Below are positions 21,808 to 34,755 of a stretch of DNA of 64,000 bases, one piece after another. Each line of letters begins with the position of its first letter. Within the stretch, counting starts at the first letter, position 1. The DNA comes from Rosenbergiella australiborealis (GTDB lineage Bacteria > Pseudomonadota > Gammaproteobacteria > Enterobacterales > Enterobacteriaceae). The stretch spans positions 62,001 through 126,000 of the forward strand of contig NZ_JABBFO010000008.1 in the NCBI RefSeq assembly GCF_018494035.1, in the 5' to 3' direction. Under the pieces are notes generated by a model. That model searched no databases and was not told the DNA's origin. It was given only the letters and a program-made list of their open reading frames with translations. A program made the position numbers and the translations under genes.

Positions 21808-22701
21808 GTGATCACCCTAGAAACCACGATAGGTAATACCCCCTTAGTTCGATTACAACGTCTTCCTGATGCCGGAGCAGGAGAGGTTTGGGTGAAACTG
21901 GAAGGGAATAATCCCGCGGGTTCGGTGAAAGATCGTGCCGCGTGGTCGATGATACGTGAAGCAGAGTTACGCAACGCCATTAAACCTGGTGATACATTGA
22001 TCGAGGCGACCAGCGGCAATACAGGCATCGCACTGGCAATGATTAGTGCGCTACTCGGCTATAAGTTGAAATTACTCATGCCTGATAATATGAGTATTGA
22101 GCGCCAAGCGGCAATGCAGGCTTACGGTGCCGAGTTGATTCTTATCGATCAAGCACGAGGTATGGAGTATGCCCGTGATTATGCTCAAGAACTGGCAGCG
22201 CGAGGGGAGGGGGTGGTACTCGATCAGTTCAATAACCCCGACAATGCACTTGCCCATTTTCGTACAACCGGACCTGAAATTTGGCACCAGACAGCCGGAC
22301 GGATTACACATTTTGTCTCCAGTATGGGGACAACGGGAACTATCAGTGGCACGGGACGGTTTCTTAAGCAGCAAAATGCCGCAATTCAGGTTATCGGTTT
22401 GCAGCCTGAGGCGGGGAGTCAAATTGCGGGAATTCGGCACTGGAAAGCTGAATATCAGCCAAGTATTTATCAGCCACAGTGGGTCGATGACATTGTAATG
22501 ATGACACAAGTACGCGCCGAGCAGACGACCCGAGCTTTAGCTCAACAAGAAGGAATCTTTGCTGGTGTTAGCTCCGGTGCGGCAGTTTGTGCGGCATTAG
22601 CATTGGCTAAACAACATCCTGACAGTGTAGTGGTCGCCATCGTTTGTGATCGCGGTGATCGCTATCTCTCTACCGGAATTTTTAATGCCTCGGTACGTTA
22701 A
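21808..22701 (+). CDS. cysM: Cysteine synthase B CysM
   Basis: PLP-dependent O-acetylserine sulfhydrylase that can use thiosulfate as well as sulfide. The 297-residue product has the PLP lysine Lys41 in NPAGSVKDRAA, the substrate loop TSGNTGIAL and the phosphate-binding GTTGTISGTG. The GSVKDR form and length around 300 separate CysM from CysK. The start is GTG 21808 with TAGGA upstream. It follows the importer that supplies thiosulfate, as in E. coli. Confidence 0.94.
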   Translation: MITLETTIGNTPLVRLQRLPDAGAGEVWVKLEGNNPAGSVKDRAAWSMIREAELRNAIKPGDTLIEATSGNTGIALAMISALLGYKLKLLMPDNMSIERQAAMQAYGAELILIDQARGMEYARDYAQELAARGEGVVLDQFNNPDNALAHFRTTGPEIWHQTAGRITHFVSSMGTTGTISGTGRFLKQQNAAIQVIGLQPEAGSQIAGIRHWKAEYQPSIYQPQWVDDIVMMTQVRAEQTTRALAQQEGIFAGVSSGAAVCAALALAKQHPDSVVVAIVCDRGDRYLSTGIFNASVR

Positions 22702-22781
22702 AAGCGTAATAATTGTGTAAATCTAACAGAATATTGCAGGAAAAGCCGTCATGATAAGCAGATTACGTTAGAGGTCATCAC

Positions 22782-23462
22782 ATGAAAATTTTATTAGTTG
22801 AAGACGATCAAGAGTTAGGCCAAATGTTAAGCCAATATCTGGCTGGCGAAGGAATGAATACCGATGTTATTACGCACGGTAAACGCGCCTTAGAAGTGAT
22901 TAATCAAACACATTATGATGCAATGATCCTTGATATTATGCTGCCAGATATCAGCGGAATAGAGGTTTTACGTCAGGTACGCCAGCACCACCGTTTACCG
23001 ATCATTATGCTTACGGCGAAAGGTGAGAATATTGACCGTGTCATCGGCTTAGAAATGGGTGCTGATGATTACATGCCTAAGCCGTGTTATCCGCGTGAAC
23101 TGGTCGCTCGATTACGTTCAGTAATGCGTCGTTTTGAAGAAATCCCCGCCACGCAGAATGATAGCCATCCACTGGTACTCAAAGAGCTAGTTCTCAATCC
23201 AGCCATGCGCTCAGTGATGTGGCAGCAGGACACCATTGACTTAACGGCCTCTGAATTCAACTTGCTGGAATTATTACTCGTTGCGGGTGATCGCGTCGTT
23301 TCAAAAGACGAACTTTCCGAAAAAGCACTTGGCCGTACGCGCGAGGCTTATGATCGCAGTGTTGATGTGCATATTAGTAATATTCGTCAAAAGTTAGCAA
23401 AAACAACGCATGATCAAATTTTTATCGAAACTGTGCGTAGTATTGGTTACAAAATTCGATGA
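22782..23462 (+). CDS. CpxR-like response regulator
   Basis: OmpR/PhoB-family transcription factor. The 226-residue product has a receiver domain with acidic pocket Glu8-Asp9-Asp10 (LLVEDDQ), phospho-acceptor Asp51 (LDIMLP), Thr78 and Lys100 (DDYMPKP). A winged-helix domain follows (about 130-225; LTASEFNLLELLL, SVDVHISNIRQKL). The residues around LGLEMGADDYMPKP and the LGRTREAYDRSVDVHISNIR block resemble CpxR more than other OmpR members, but divergence is large, so it is a paralogue or distinct regulator. It overlaps its sensor gene by ATGA. It sits where E. coli has yfeS, yfeK and pdxK. Confidence 0.85.
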   Translation: MKILLVEDDQELGQMLSQYLAGEGMNTDVITHGKRALEVINQTHYDAMILDIMLPDISGIEVLRQVRQHHRLPIIMLTAKGENIDRVIGLEMGADDYMPKPCYPRELVARLRSVMRRFEEIPATQNDSHPLVLKELVLNPAMRSVMWQQDTIDLTASEFNLLELLLVAGDRVVSKDELSEKALGRTREAYDRSVDVHISNIRQKLAKTTHDQIFIETVRSIGYKIR

Positions 23463-24787
23463 AGCAATGTTATCCTCGGCGACTATTCACCAAGATGCTG
23501 GGCGCTTTTTTATTCGTGTTTCTGGTGATAAGCCAAGTGATTTGGCTTTGTTTTTCGCTATTGACCCACCACGATACTCCCTTTGAGAGGGACCAGCGTA
23601 GTTTGCAGCAAGTACAACTTTCGTCAATCGCGGCGGTTATTGCCGAATCAGGGCCCTCAGCAGTGCCGTCGATCGTCAGCCAATGGGATCCTGAAATTCA
23701 GCCTAAGGTAGAAATTCTCTCTCCAACAACCTCGCTTCCTGAAGCAGACGACGATAAATGTTGTATACCAATGGTTGTTTCGCAACGGATTGAAGATAAA
23801 GCAGGCAAACATTATCTTCTGATGCTCGATTACCGTGAACTGGATCGTTTCGATGGGCATGATCATCGTTCGTGGCATGATGCCATTCATATCCCTACAC
23901 CCATGATGTTTTTTGCACCCTGTTTAGGCTTATTTTTTAGTCTATTCTTGGCGTGGAACGTGACTCGCCCGATCAGACAGTTACGAGAAGGATTTGCAAA
24001 AATATCTCAAGGCGATCTCACCGTCCGACTCTTTCCTTCGATGAGACGTCGTTACGATGAATTATCGCTGGTAGCCAAAGACTTCGATTCAATGGTCGAA
24101 CGTATCGATGTTTTGGTCAAAGCGCGCGAGGCATTATTACATGATATTTCTCATGAGTTACGCACGCCGTTGGCACGAGTACAGTTAGCGGTAGGGCTTG
24201 CTCGTCAGAGTGAGACTAATATTCCACAATCATTGGATCGCATCGATCTGGAAACAGAGCGTTTGGATAGAATGATTGGCGAGCTACTGACGCTGTCGAG
24301 AGCAGAGCATGATGGGATCGATATTGATCAATATTTTGATTTTATAGCCTTGTTAGAAGCGATTCTGCTCGATGTTCGCTATGAAGCACAGCAACCTAAA
24401 GTCGATGTTGTTGCCCATTACGATAGTCTAAAGTCAGTAACAGTTCGTGGTAATGCTGAATTGATTCGTCGTGCGATTGAAAACGTGTTACGCAATGCAC
24501 TACGTTATTCCGCACGTGGCCAAGTTATCGTTGTTAAATTAGAGGTTGATCGTGATACCTTGCAACTGACAATTTGTGATAGCGGTCCGGGTGTGGCGGA
24601 AGAGAAGATATCCAGTATTTTTGACCCCTTTGTCCGCTTACAGTCCAGCCTTTCTGGCAAAGGTTATGGATTAGGATTAGCGATTGTTCGTAAGGTGATC
24701 ACGGCACATCACGGTGAAGTTTCTGCTACCAATCGCCCAGAGGGTGGGCTTAAAATAACGATTCGATTACCGCGTTGGCCTGAATAA
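23459..24787 (+). CDS. CpxA-like sensor histidine kinase
   Basis: Inner-membrane sensor kinase for the preceding regulator. The 442-residue product has two membrane helices (about 14-36 and 148-166) enclosing a periplasmic domain of about 110 residues, a HAMP region (about 167-220), a DHp domain with His232 in LLHDISHELRTPLARVQL, and a HATPase domain with N-box NVLRNALRYS, DSGPG and GKGYGLGLAI. The DHp block closely resembles CpxA. The periplasmic domain carries two adjacent cysteines (101-102) and shows no recognisable CpxA similarity, so the signal is probably different. Coupled to the regulator by a 4-bp overlap. Confidence 0.85.
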   Translation: MKQCYPRRLFTKMLGAFLFVFLVISQVIWLCFSLLTHHDTPFERDQRSLQQVQLSSIAAVIAESGPSAVPSIVSQWDPEIQPKVEILSPTTSLPEADDDKCCIPMVVSQRIEDKAGKHYLLMLDYRELDRFDGHDHRSWHDAIHIPTPMMFFAPCLGLFFSLFLAWNVTRPIRQLREGFAKISQGDLTVRLFPSMRRRYDELSLVAKDFDSMVERIDVLVKAREALLHDISHELRTPLARVQLAVGLARQSETNIPQSLDRIDLETERLDRMIGELLTLSRAEHDGIDIDQYFDFIALLEAILLDVRYEAQQPKVDVVAHYDSLKSVTVRGNAELIRRAIENVLRNALRYSARGQVIVVKLEVDRDTLQLTICDSGPGVAEEKISSIFDPFVRLQSSLSGKGYGLGLAIVRKVITAHHGEVSATNRPEGGLKITIRLPRWPE

Positions 24788-24790
24788 GTT

Positions 24791-24814
24791 AACGCTCATC
24801 GTAGGATGAGCGTT
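24791..24814. terminator. Hairpin between the sensor kinase gene and crr
   Basis: A perfect 10-bp stem (AACGCTCATC / GATGAGCGTT) with a four-base loop between converging genes, 8 bp before the crr stop. Neither side has a strong T run. Confidence 0.6.
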
Positions 24815-24822
24815 GACCGCGA

Positions 24823-25326
24823 CTATTTTTGAATCCGCATAATCGGTGTTTCGCCGACCGTAACATGACCGGATAGTTTAGACAGGGATTTAATTTCATC
24901 CATGTTGGAAATGACGACCGGCGTTAGGGTTGATTTCGCTTTTTCCTCAAGAAAAGCTAGGTCGAACTCAATAATGGGATCGCCTTTCTTTACTTTTTGG
25001 CCTTCTTCCGCGAGGCGTTTAAAACCTTCACCTTTCAGTTCAACGGTATCAATACCAAAGTGCACAAACAGTTCTACACCATTGTCTGACTCGATTGAGA
25101 ATGCGTGATTAGTCTCGAAAATTTTACCAATTGTACCGTCTACTGGCGCGACAATTTGATTACCGTTGGGGCGTATCGCAATACCATCACCGACAATTTT
25201 TTCTGCAAATACGACATCAGGAACATCTTCAATATTCACAATCTCGCCCGACAGGGGGGCAATAATTTCTATGTTACTAGAATCGCTATCCGATTTGTCG
25301 CCAAAAAGTTTAGAAAACAATCCCAT
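24823..25326 (-). CDS. crr: PTS glucose-specific EIIA component Crr
   Basis: Cytoplasmic phosphocarrier that passes phosphate from HPr to the glucose permease and controls adenylate cyclase and inducer exclusion. In the 167-residue product the phosphorylated histidine is His89 ([12 protein letters not shown]) and the supporting His74 lies in ETNHAFSI; the N-terminal amphipathic GLFSKLFG segment is present. ATG 25326 has GGAGAAG upstream. It is the last gene of ptsH-ptsI-crr. Confidence 0.97.
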   Translation of the reverse strand: MGLFSKLFGDKSDSDSSNIEIIAPLSGEIVNIEDVPDVVFAEKIVGDGIAIRPNGNQIVAPVDGTIGKIFETNHAFSIESDNGVELFVHFGIDTVELKGEGFKRLAEEGQKVKKGDPIIEFDLAFLEEKAKSTLTPVVISNMDEIKSLSKLSGHVTVGETPIMRIQK

Positions 25327-25367
25327 GATCTTCTCCTAAGCAATAACGTCGAAACACTTATGACAGG

Positions 25368-27095
25368 TTAGCAAAGTGTTTTTTCTTTAATAAACTTATC
25401 AACGAGTTTCGTTAAGTCTTCAGCGGTAGGTTGCGCGAGCGCTTCGGCAGCTAACGCCTCAACATCTTTGAAATTAGTGTTACGAATAATTTTTTTGATT
25501 CTAGGGATGGAGATAGAACTCATACTAAATTCATCCAGACCCATACCTAATAGTAACAGTGTAGCACGTTCATCCCCCGCTAACTCACCACACATTCCGG
25601 TCCATTTTCCAACAGCGTGAGATGCGTCAATAACTTGCTTGATAAGAAGGAGCACAGAAGGGCTCATTGGGTTGTAGAGATGCGAAATACGATCGTTACC
25701 ACGGTCCACGGCTAACGTGTATTGGGTTAAATCGTTGGTGCCGATACTGAAGAAGTCGACTTCTTTGGCAAGGTGATGAGCGATGGCTGCGGAAGCAGGA
25801 GTCTCAACCATAATACCGACTTCAATGTTCTGGTCAAACGCTTTGCCTTCTTCGATTAGCTGGGATTTTAAGGTTGCCAATTCTGCTTTCAGTATCCGTA
25901 CCTCTTCGACAGAGATAATCATCGGGAACATGATACGTAACTTCCCAAATGCAGAAGCTCTGAGGATTGCGCGCAGTTGTGCATGGAGAATTTCTTTACG
26001 GTCCATACCAATACGAATCGCTCGCCAACCTAAGAATGGGTTATCTTCTTTCGGTAGGTTCATGTAGGGAAGGTCTTTGTCCCCACCAATATCCATCGTC
26101 CGAATAATCACTGCTTGGGCTCCGACGGCTTCTGCGACGGCTTTGTAGGCTTCAAATTGCTCTTGTTCAGACGGTAAAGAATCACGGTCCATGAACAAAA
26201 ATTCAGTACGATAGAGGCCGACACCTTCTGCACCGTTACGCTCTGCCCCCGCAACATCACGTACAGTACCGATGTTGGCACAGACTTCCACATGATGGCC
26301 ATCTAAAGTAATAGCCGGTAAATCTTTCAGTTTGGCCATTTCGTGTTTTTCATCTAACCATGTGGTTTGAATGTCACGAAGTTCTGCGATCTCTTCTTCA
26401 GAAGGATTGACCAATACTTGGTTGTTCACCGCATCAAGAATGAGAAAATCGCCATTTTTCACTGATTGTGTAATCGTACCAATGCCCACAATTGCGGGGA
26501 GCTCAAGGGAGCGAGCCATAATCGAAGTATGAGAGGTTCTTCCCCCCAAGTCAGTGATAAATCCCAGCACCTTATCTAGGTTCAGTTGTGCGGTTTCTGA
26601 AGGCGTGAGATCTTTAGCTACGAGAATTGATTCTTCCGCGATAGCACTGAGATCGACAATGGTGAGGCCCAGAATATTTTGGAGCAAACGTTTTCCAATA
26701 TCTCTAACATCCGCGGCACGTTCTTTAAGGTATTCATCATCCAACTCTTCGAGTGCCGTCGCTTGGTCCTCGATGACGGCATGGACTGCAGCATCAGCGC
26801 TCTGATGATTTTTACGGATAAGATCAATGATTTCTTGCTCAAGCTCTTCATCTTCCAGCAGCATGATATGCCCTTCAAAGATGGCCTCTTTTTCCTTACC
26901 AAATGTTTCGCCCGCTTTCGTCTTAATTGTCTCTAACTGTGAAGAGGCTTTCTGACGGCTTTCAAGAAAACGATTAATTTCTTGATCAACCTGGCTAGGA
27001 TCGATTTTATGGCTATTGATGACAATGTCATCTTCTTTGAGGAGAAGTGCTTTACCGAATGCAATGCCGGGTGACGCAGGAATACCAGAAATCAT
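25368..27095 (-). CDS. ptsI: PTS enzyme I PtsI
   Basis: Phosphoenolpyruvate-protein phosphotransferase that starts the PTS relay by phosphorylating HPr. The 575-residue product equals the E. coli length. Phospho-acceptor His189 is in [13 protein letters not shown]; the PEP-binding barrel contains [12 protein letters not shown], and the catalytic Cys is in GMCGELAGD near 502. It is 135 bp downstream of ptsH, a longer gap than the roughly 45 bp in E. coli. Confidence 0.97.
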   Translation of the reverse strand: MISGIPASPGIAFGKALLLKEDDIVINSHKIDPSQVDQEINRFLESRQKASSQLETIKTKAGETFGKEKEAIFEGHIMLLEDEELEQEIIDLIRKNHQSADAAVHAVIEDQATALEELDDEYLKERAADVRDIGKRLLQNILGLTIVDLSAIAEESILVAKDLTPSETAQLNLDKVLGFITDLGGRTSHTSIMARSLELPAIVGIGTITQSVKNGDFLILDAVNNQVLVNPSEEEIAELRDIQTTWLDEKHEMAKLKDLPAITLDGHHVEVCANIGTVRDVAGAERNGAEGVGLYRTEFLFMDRDSLPSEQEQFEAYKAVAEAVGAQAVIIRTMDIGGDKDLPYMNLPKEDNPFLGWRAIRIGMDRKEILHAQLRAILRASAFGKLRIMFPMIISVEEVRILKAELATLKSQLIEEGKAFDQNIEVGIMVETPASAAIAHHLAKEVDFFSIGTNDLTQYTLAVDRGNDRISHLYNPMSPSVLLLIKQVIDASHAVGKWTGMCGELAGDERATLLLLGMGLDEFSMSSISIPRIKKIIRNTNFKDVEALAAEALAQPTAEDLTKLVDKFIKEKTLC

Positions 27096-27230
27096 AATCT
27101 TACCTTTAAATCAACGATGCTTAAGTGTAAATACTGGAAGTAAGCGCCCAAATGTAGCGACTCAACGGGATGATTGAGTGTAAGGCTATGCTTGATCAAC
27201 AATCAATGGGCTTATCGTATTACGTGCTAA

Positions 27231-27488
27231 TTATTCAAGTTCAGCCATTAATTTCACTAGATGTTCAATCGCTTGCTGTTCGTCTTCTCCCTCAGCACTC
27301 AGGGTAATGACTGTGCCTTGTGTTAGTCCGAGCGTTTGCAATTTAAACAGGCTTTTCCCACTGGCTGTTTTGCCTTGAGAGGTCACGGTAATTTCTGATT
27401 GGAAAGTTTTCGCTTCTTTTACGAATTGTGCTGCGGGACGAGTGTGTAATCCATTTGGTGCAGTAATCGTGACTTCTTGTTGAAACAT
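27231..27488 (-). CDS. ptsH: PTS phosphocarrier HPr PtsH
   Basis: Small PTS phosphocarrier between enzyme I and the sugar-specific EIIA proteins. The product is 85 residues from ATG 27488 (E. coli 85), with GGGGAA as ribosome-binding site; an upstream in-frame start would add seven unlikely residues. His15 lies in [10 protein letters not shown] and Ser46 in SGKSLFKL. It opens the ptsH-ptsI-crr operon. Confidence 0.97.
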   Translation of the reverse strand: MFQQEVTITAPNGLHTRPAAQFVKEAKTFQSEITVTSQGKTASGKSLFKLQTLGLTQGTVITLSAEGEDEQQAIEHLVKLMAELE

Positions 27489-27756
27489 ATTTTTCCCCAA
27501 AATTTTCAAAAAGTGTATCGAGAAACCCTAATCATAAAAAGACAGTGGCATTCGCCAAGTGGCTTAACGGTGATAGCCAAGCTAAAAGTTATACTTCAAT
27601 TAAGCCTATTACCCTACCGTTTTATTAGGCCGGGATGATCAAACGCATAAAATTTCTAGCATTATTTTGTCGTTGAAAATAAATCTCAGTGTTGATACCA
27701 GAAGAGGCAGGAACAAAGCAAATGTGAACTAAGTGGAATTGAGATCTACTGCACAA
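27489..27756. other. Intergenic region between ptsH and cysK terminator
   Basis: About 270 bp upstream of ptsH on the minus strand. In E. coli this interval holds several pts promoters with CRP and Mlc sites. I could not find a clear TGTGA-N6-TCACA site or a second small gene here. Confidence 0.45.
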
Positions 27757-27780
27757 AAAAAGCACCTAAGGGTGCTTTTT
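27757..27780 (-). terminator. Terminator after cysK
   Basis: A perfect 10-bp stem (AAAAAGCACC / GGTGCTTTTT) with a four-base loop. On the minus strand it is followed by further T residues (A run at 27755-27761 on the plus strand). It lies 36 bp after the cysK stop and can act in either direction. Confidence 0.9.
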
Positions 27781-27815
27781 ATAATATGCTTTTTTAAAAG
27801 CAAGAAGAAAGTCGA

Positions 27816-28784
27816 CTAACTATTGTCTTTTTCTGTGAACAGATCTGCAAATAACGCTGTTGATAGGTAACGTTCGCCTGAAGAGGGAAGGATAACGACA
27901 ATATTTTTTTCAGCAAATTCGGGTTCTTGTTGCAGTTTTAATGCTGCGGCCACCGCTGCTCCTGAAGATATTCCCGCGAGGATCCCTTCGGATTCCATTA
28001 ATTGGCGTGCAGTATTGATGGCCTCATCATTCGTGATGGTAATCACTCTGTCAATAAGACTGAGATCGAGGTTTTGAGGAATGAAACCTGCTCCGATCCC
28101 TTGGATTTTGTGCGGACCCGGAACGATTTCTTGGCCTGCTAGAGTTTGTGAAATAACTGGGGAATCAGTAGGTTCGACCGCAACCGCATAAAGACTGGTT
28201 TTCCCTTTGGTTTGTTTCAAATAGCGTGCAGTCCCTGTTAGGGTTCCGCCGGTACCGACACCAGAAATTAAAACATCGACTTCACCATCGGTATCTTCCC
28301 AAATTTCAGGGCCGGTTGTCTTTTCGTGAATTTCAGGATTAGCTGGATTACTAAATTGCTGCAGCATAAGGTACTTAACGGGATCACTGGCGACGATTTC
28401 TTCTGCTTTGGCGATCGCGCCTTTCATGCCCTTTGCCCCCTCGGTTAAAATTAACTGAGCACCTAGGGCTTTTAAGAGTTTACGACGTTCAACCGACATG
28501 GTGTCTGGCATGGTCAAGGTCAGTTTATAGCCTCGAGCTGCGGCGACATAGGCTAAGGCAATACCGGTATTGCCGCTAGTGGGTTCTACTAGTTCTACAC
28601 CCGGCTTTAATAGCCCTTTTTTTTCGGCATCCCAAATCATATTTGCGCCAATTCGGCACTTAATACTAAAGCTTGGATTGCGAGATTCTACTTTGGCAAG
28701 GATACGTCCATTACCTAGGCGGTTTAACCTCACTAAAGGTGTGTGGCCAATCGTTAACGAGTTATCTTCGTAAATCTTACTCAT
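27816..28784 (-). CDS. cysK: Cysteine synthase A CysK
   Basis: Main O-acetylserine sulfhydrylase, making cysteine from O-acetylserine and sulfide with PLP. The 322-residue product (E. coli 323) has Lys42 in [11 protein letters not shown], the loop [21 protein letters not shown], and the C-terminal segment that interacts with CysE by family knowledge. It is followed by a strong terminator and preceded by cysZ on the same strand. Confidence 0.97.
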   Translation of the reverse strand: MSKIYEDNSLTIGHTPLVRLNRLGNGRILAKVESRNPSFSIKCRIGANMIWDAEKKGLLKPGVELVEPTSGNTGIALAYVAAARGYKLTLTMPDTMSVERRKLLKALGAQLILTEGAKGMKGAIAKAEEIVASDPVKYLMLQQFSNPANPEIHEKTTGPEIWEDTDGEVDVLISGVGTGGTLTGTARYLKQTKGKTSLYAVAVEPTDSPVISQTLAGQEIVPGPHKIQGIGAGFIPQNLDLSLIDRVITITNDEAINTARQLMESEGILAGISSGAAVAAALKLQQEPEFAEKNIVVILPSSGERYLSTALFADLFTEKDNS

Positions 28785-28900
28785 ATCCTGTCCTTAACTC
28801 TTTGAATTTTGCGGAACGTAGTGAGAATACGCTTTATATCTTTCCAGTGAAGTGACGAAATGATATATCGATATGTCAGAGTGCAATAACTCCACGTATT

Positions 28901-29656
28901 TTACGTTATATAGGTGTGACGATAACGGTCGACCCAAAGTGCGGTAGCCCCGCAAACGGCAATCGGCATAATCACCAAATTGATAATCGGGATCATCGTC
29001 AGAAAACTAATCAATCCACCAAATTCTAGTTGAAGCTGGCGATCTCGGGAAAGATTTCTACGCATGGTAGCAAAAGCAACTTTGTGATTATCAAAAGGGT
29101 AGTCACAATACTGAATCGCCATCATCCAAGCGCCAAAAATAAACCATAAAATGGGGGCGATGAGTTGACCGAACCCTGGGATAAAATGAACCAATAGTAA
29201 GCCTATTGCGCGGGGCAGATAGTAGAGAAATTTTTGCCATTCTCGTTTCATTATTCTCGGTAAATCAGCAATCAGTGACCACCAGCTCATTTCATTAAGC
29301 GTATGCCCGGTTAATCTTTGCTCAAGTTTTTCAGCCAATAAGCCGAAGAAAGGTGCGGCAATCCAGTTAGCCAATGTTGAGAAAAAATAACTGAAAATCA
29401 GCACGATAGATACGACAGCTAAAGGCCATAGTATAACATTTAGCCATGCGAGCCAGTGGGGGACATGACTCATCAATTGAGGGATCCATTGATGAAGTTT
29501 GGTAAAAAGCCAATAAAAGGCTGAACCGAGCAAAAGGATGTTAATCAGAAGAGGAACAATGACATAACGTCGAATCCCAGGCAGGCAAACTAAATGGCAG
29601 CCTATTTTGACATAAGTAAAGCCAGATGAGGGTAAGGGCTGTTGGCGTTGCGGCAT
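28901..29656 (-). CDS. cysZ: Sulfate transporter CysZ
   Basis: Inner-membrane sulfate uptake protein that feeds cysteine synthesis (CysZ/EI24 family). The 251-residue product has about four to six hydrophobic segments. Characteristic blocks are [43 protein letters not shown] and [20 protein letters not shown]. It is next to cysK and divergent from zipA, exactly as in E. coli. Confidence 0.95.
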   Translation of the reverse strand: MPQRQQPLPSSGFTYVKIGCHLVCLPGIRRYVIVPLLINILLLGSAFYWLFTKLHQWIPQLMSHVPHWLAWLNVILWPLAVVSIVLIFSYFFSTLANWIAAPFFGLLAEKLEQRLTGHTLNEMSWWSLIADLPRIMKREWQKFLYYLPRAIGLLLVHFIPGFGQLIAPILWFIFGAWMMAIQYCDYPFDNHKVAFATMRRNLSRDRQLQLEFGGLISFLTMIPIINLVIMPIAVCGATALWVDRYRHTYIT

Positions 29657-29871
29657 ATCTGAATACTCGTAATAGGAAATACAGCTTTATAGTAACGTTT
29701 TTTTTGCAGTGGCGAACCCTCTGCTGCTGCTAATTTAATCATTTACACCAGATTAATGGTATTATTCACGATAATTGGCAGTGTAGGCTTGCACTTATTC
29801 GCGCTGACCAATACATTTAGTGATATATAGGTGCCTATTATAGGCAAAGTGTTTGAACAACAGAGAATATA

Positions 29872-32974
<3,103 letters not shown>

Positions 32975-32975
<1 letters not shown>

Positions 32976-33190
32976 TGCCAGATAAAGAACAGTTAATAGA
33001 GCTTGCCAATTGGCGTATGCCTTTTGGTAAATACCAAGGTCGACGCCTTATTGATTTACCAGAAGAGTATCTTTTGTGGTTCGCCCGCAAGGAAGCCTTT
33101 CCTGAGGGACATCTCGGTCAGCTTCTACAACTCGCTCTCGCCATTCGTATCGAAGGCCTCGAGCACTTAGTGATGCCACTTAAAGGTTAA
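32975..33190 (+). CDS. ypeB: YpeB, DUF3820 protein
   Basis: A 71-residue soluble protein of the DUF3820 (putative quorum-sensing-regulated virulence factor) family; function unknown. Conserved motifs are MPFGKYQGR, DLPEEYLLWF and PEGHLGQLLQLALAI. It overlaps ligA by one base, so it is translationally coupled, as in E. coli. Confidence 0.9.
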
Positions 33191-33192
33191 AC

Positions 33193-33219
33193 TGCTTCGC
33201 CCGGATGACGGGCGAAGCA
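33193..33219. terminator. Hairpin between ypeB and the efflux operon
   Basis: A perfect 11-bp stem TGCTTCGCCCG / CGGGCGAAGCA with a five-base loop between converging genes. T runs are weak on both sides. Confidence 0.7.
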
Positions 33220-33222
33220 TCA

Positions 33223-34755
33223 TTAATGACTCGTCACGCTAGCTTGCTCTGCTTCCCCAAACACCGAATAGTGTGGTAGTGAAACGGAGGACTGTTGTTC
33301 CCAACCGCCACCAAGTGCTTTGTATAGCGCAACTAAATCGATGACAGTTTGTGCCTGAGCCTTAATGGCCTGTTGCCGGGTGTTGGCTAATTGCCGTTCG
33401 GCATCGAGTACTGTGATATAGGTAACAAACCCATTCTTATAGTTCTCGCTAGCAAGTTGATAGGCACGATTTAGAGCATCACTTGAGAGGGTTAGCGCCG
33501 TTACTTGTTGTTGATCTGTTTGATAACTGACCAATGCATTTTCCACTTCTTGTAAGGCATTAAGTACGGTTTGCCGATAGTTAAGCACTGCTGCAGCCTG
33601 CTCGGTTCGTGCTAATTTAACATTGGAGACTAATCGTCCCCCTTCAAAGATCGGTAAATTGATCCCCGGGCCGATGCTGTAGAAATGACTACTCCAATTG
33701 TCCATATAGCTGATATCACTATTTCTAACGCCTAATTGACCCGTTAACGAAACGCTAGGAAATAACTGTGCAACCGATACGCCAATATTAGCGGTTTGGG
33801 CGTGTAAGTTCGCTTCTGCCGCACGAATATCAGGTCGGCGTCGAGTGAGTTGTGCTGGAATTCCCACCGATACCCATTTGGGTAAAGCGGGAAGCGGTTG
33901 TGAGGCGGTAAGTTCGTTATCTAAAGCTCCCGGTGTTAGACCGAGTAATACCGCCAGGCCATTTTTGGTCTGGGCAATTTGTGATTCATATTGTGGGCGT
34001 TGAGCTTGTAACGCCGTGAGCTGAGCCGTGGCACTTTCTACATCACTGCTTGGCGCTAGGCCGTTTTGGCTCTGACTCTGCGTGAGTTCGAGAGTTTGTT
34101 GCGCGATAAGGATTTGTTGACTAACCGATGCTTGCAGAGCTTGAGCCGCTCTCAACTGTAGATAGGTGCGGGTCACTTCCGCTTCAAGAGAGACGAGTGC
34201 ATCATTGTGTTGTTCTATCTGTTGTTGTGCGCTAGCTTGTGCCATCTCGATTGTTCGGCGTGTTTTCCCCCACAAATCCAGTTCCCAACTTGCGTCAAAA
34301 CCACCTTGATAGAAATTGATGCTCCCCGTCGCTTGATGGGCAATATCGCTAGGTAACGTGTCGTAGAAACCTTGAGATTGGAGTTCGCCTTTAAGCCCTA
34401 ATTGTTGTTTCGAGTAAGTGGCTTGGCCATTGAGGATCGGGAATAACCCCCCTTGTGCACTCGAAACTTGCTCGCGTGCGCCGGCGATGCGTAACACGCT
34501 TTGCTGTAAGCTCAGATTCCCTTGTGTTGCACGTTGGATCAGGCTATTGAGCTCTGGGTCATTGAAATTATGCCACCAACTTACTTGGGGATCGGTCATC
34601 TGTAGTTGCGAGGCTTGTGAACCCTTTGCATTATGCCAGGTTGCCGATAAATGATTGTCGGGTGCTCGGTAATCAGGTCCTACTGCACAACCCGAAAGTG
34701 CAAGCACGAGTAAAGACAATAATAGTCGCTGAGTCTTCATGTTTTTTGCTTCCAT
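33223..34755 (-). CDS. Outer-membrane efflux lipoprotein (NodT/OprM family)
   Basis: Outer-membrane channel of a tripartite drug exporter (RND-type OMF lipoprotein family, TolC-like fold). The 510-residue product has a lipobox LALSGC (Cys about 23) and two OEP repeat domains (about 60-270 and 280-485); AVGPDY after the cysteine and FPSVSLTGQLG are typical. ATG 34755 has AGGAGG seven bases upstream; an internal ATG at 34740 is also possible. Third gene of an operon with the membrane-fusion and MFS genes, starting right after the MFS stop. Closest named relatives by domain are the lipoproteins paired with EmrAB-like pumps; the substrate is unknown. Confidence 0.88.
   Translation of the reverse strand: MEAKNMKTQRLLLSLLVLALSGCAVGPDYRAPDNHLSATWHNAKGSQASQLQMTDPQVSWWHNFNDPELNSLIQRATQGNLSLQQSVLRIAGAREQVSSAQGGLFPILNGQATYSKQQLGLKGELQSQGFYDTLPSDIAHQATGSINFYQGGFDASWELDLWGKTRRTIEMAQASAQQQIEQHNDALVSLEAEVTRTYLQLRAAQALQASVSQQILIAQQTLELTQSQSQNGLAPSSDVESATAQLTALQAQRPQYESQIAQTKNGLAVLLGLTPGALDNELTASQPLPALPKWVSVGIPAQLTRRRPDIRAAEANLHAQTANIGVSVAQLFPSVSLTGQLGVRNSDISYMDNWSSHFYSIGPGINLPIFEGGRLVSNVKLARTEQAAAVLNYRQTVLNALQEVENALVSYQTDQQQVTALTLSSDALNRAYQLASENYKNGFVTYITVLDAERQLANTRQQAIKAQAQTVIDLVALYKALGGGWEQQSSVSLPHYSVFGEAEQASVTSH

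Noticed and set aside
23657-23890. Long antisense open readings within the kinase, ptsI, ligA, gltX and nupC genes
   Set aside because: They are frames opposite strongly conserved genes and have no start signals or recognisable products.
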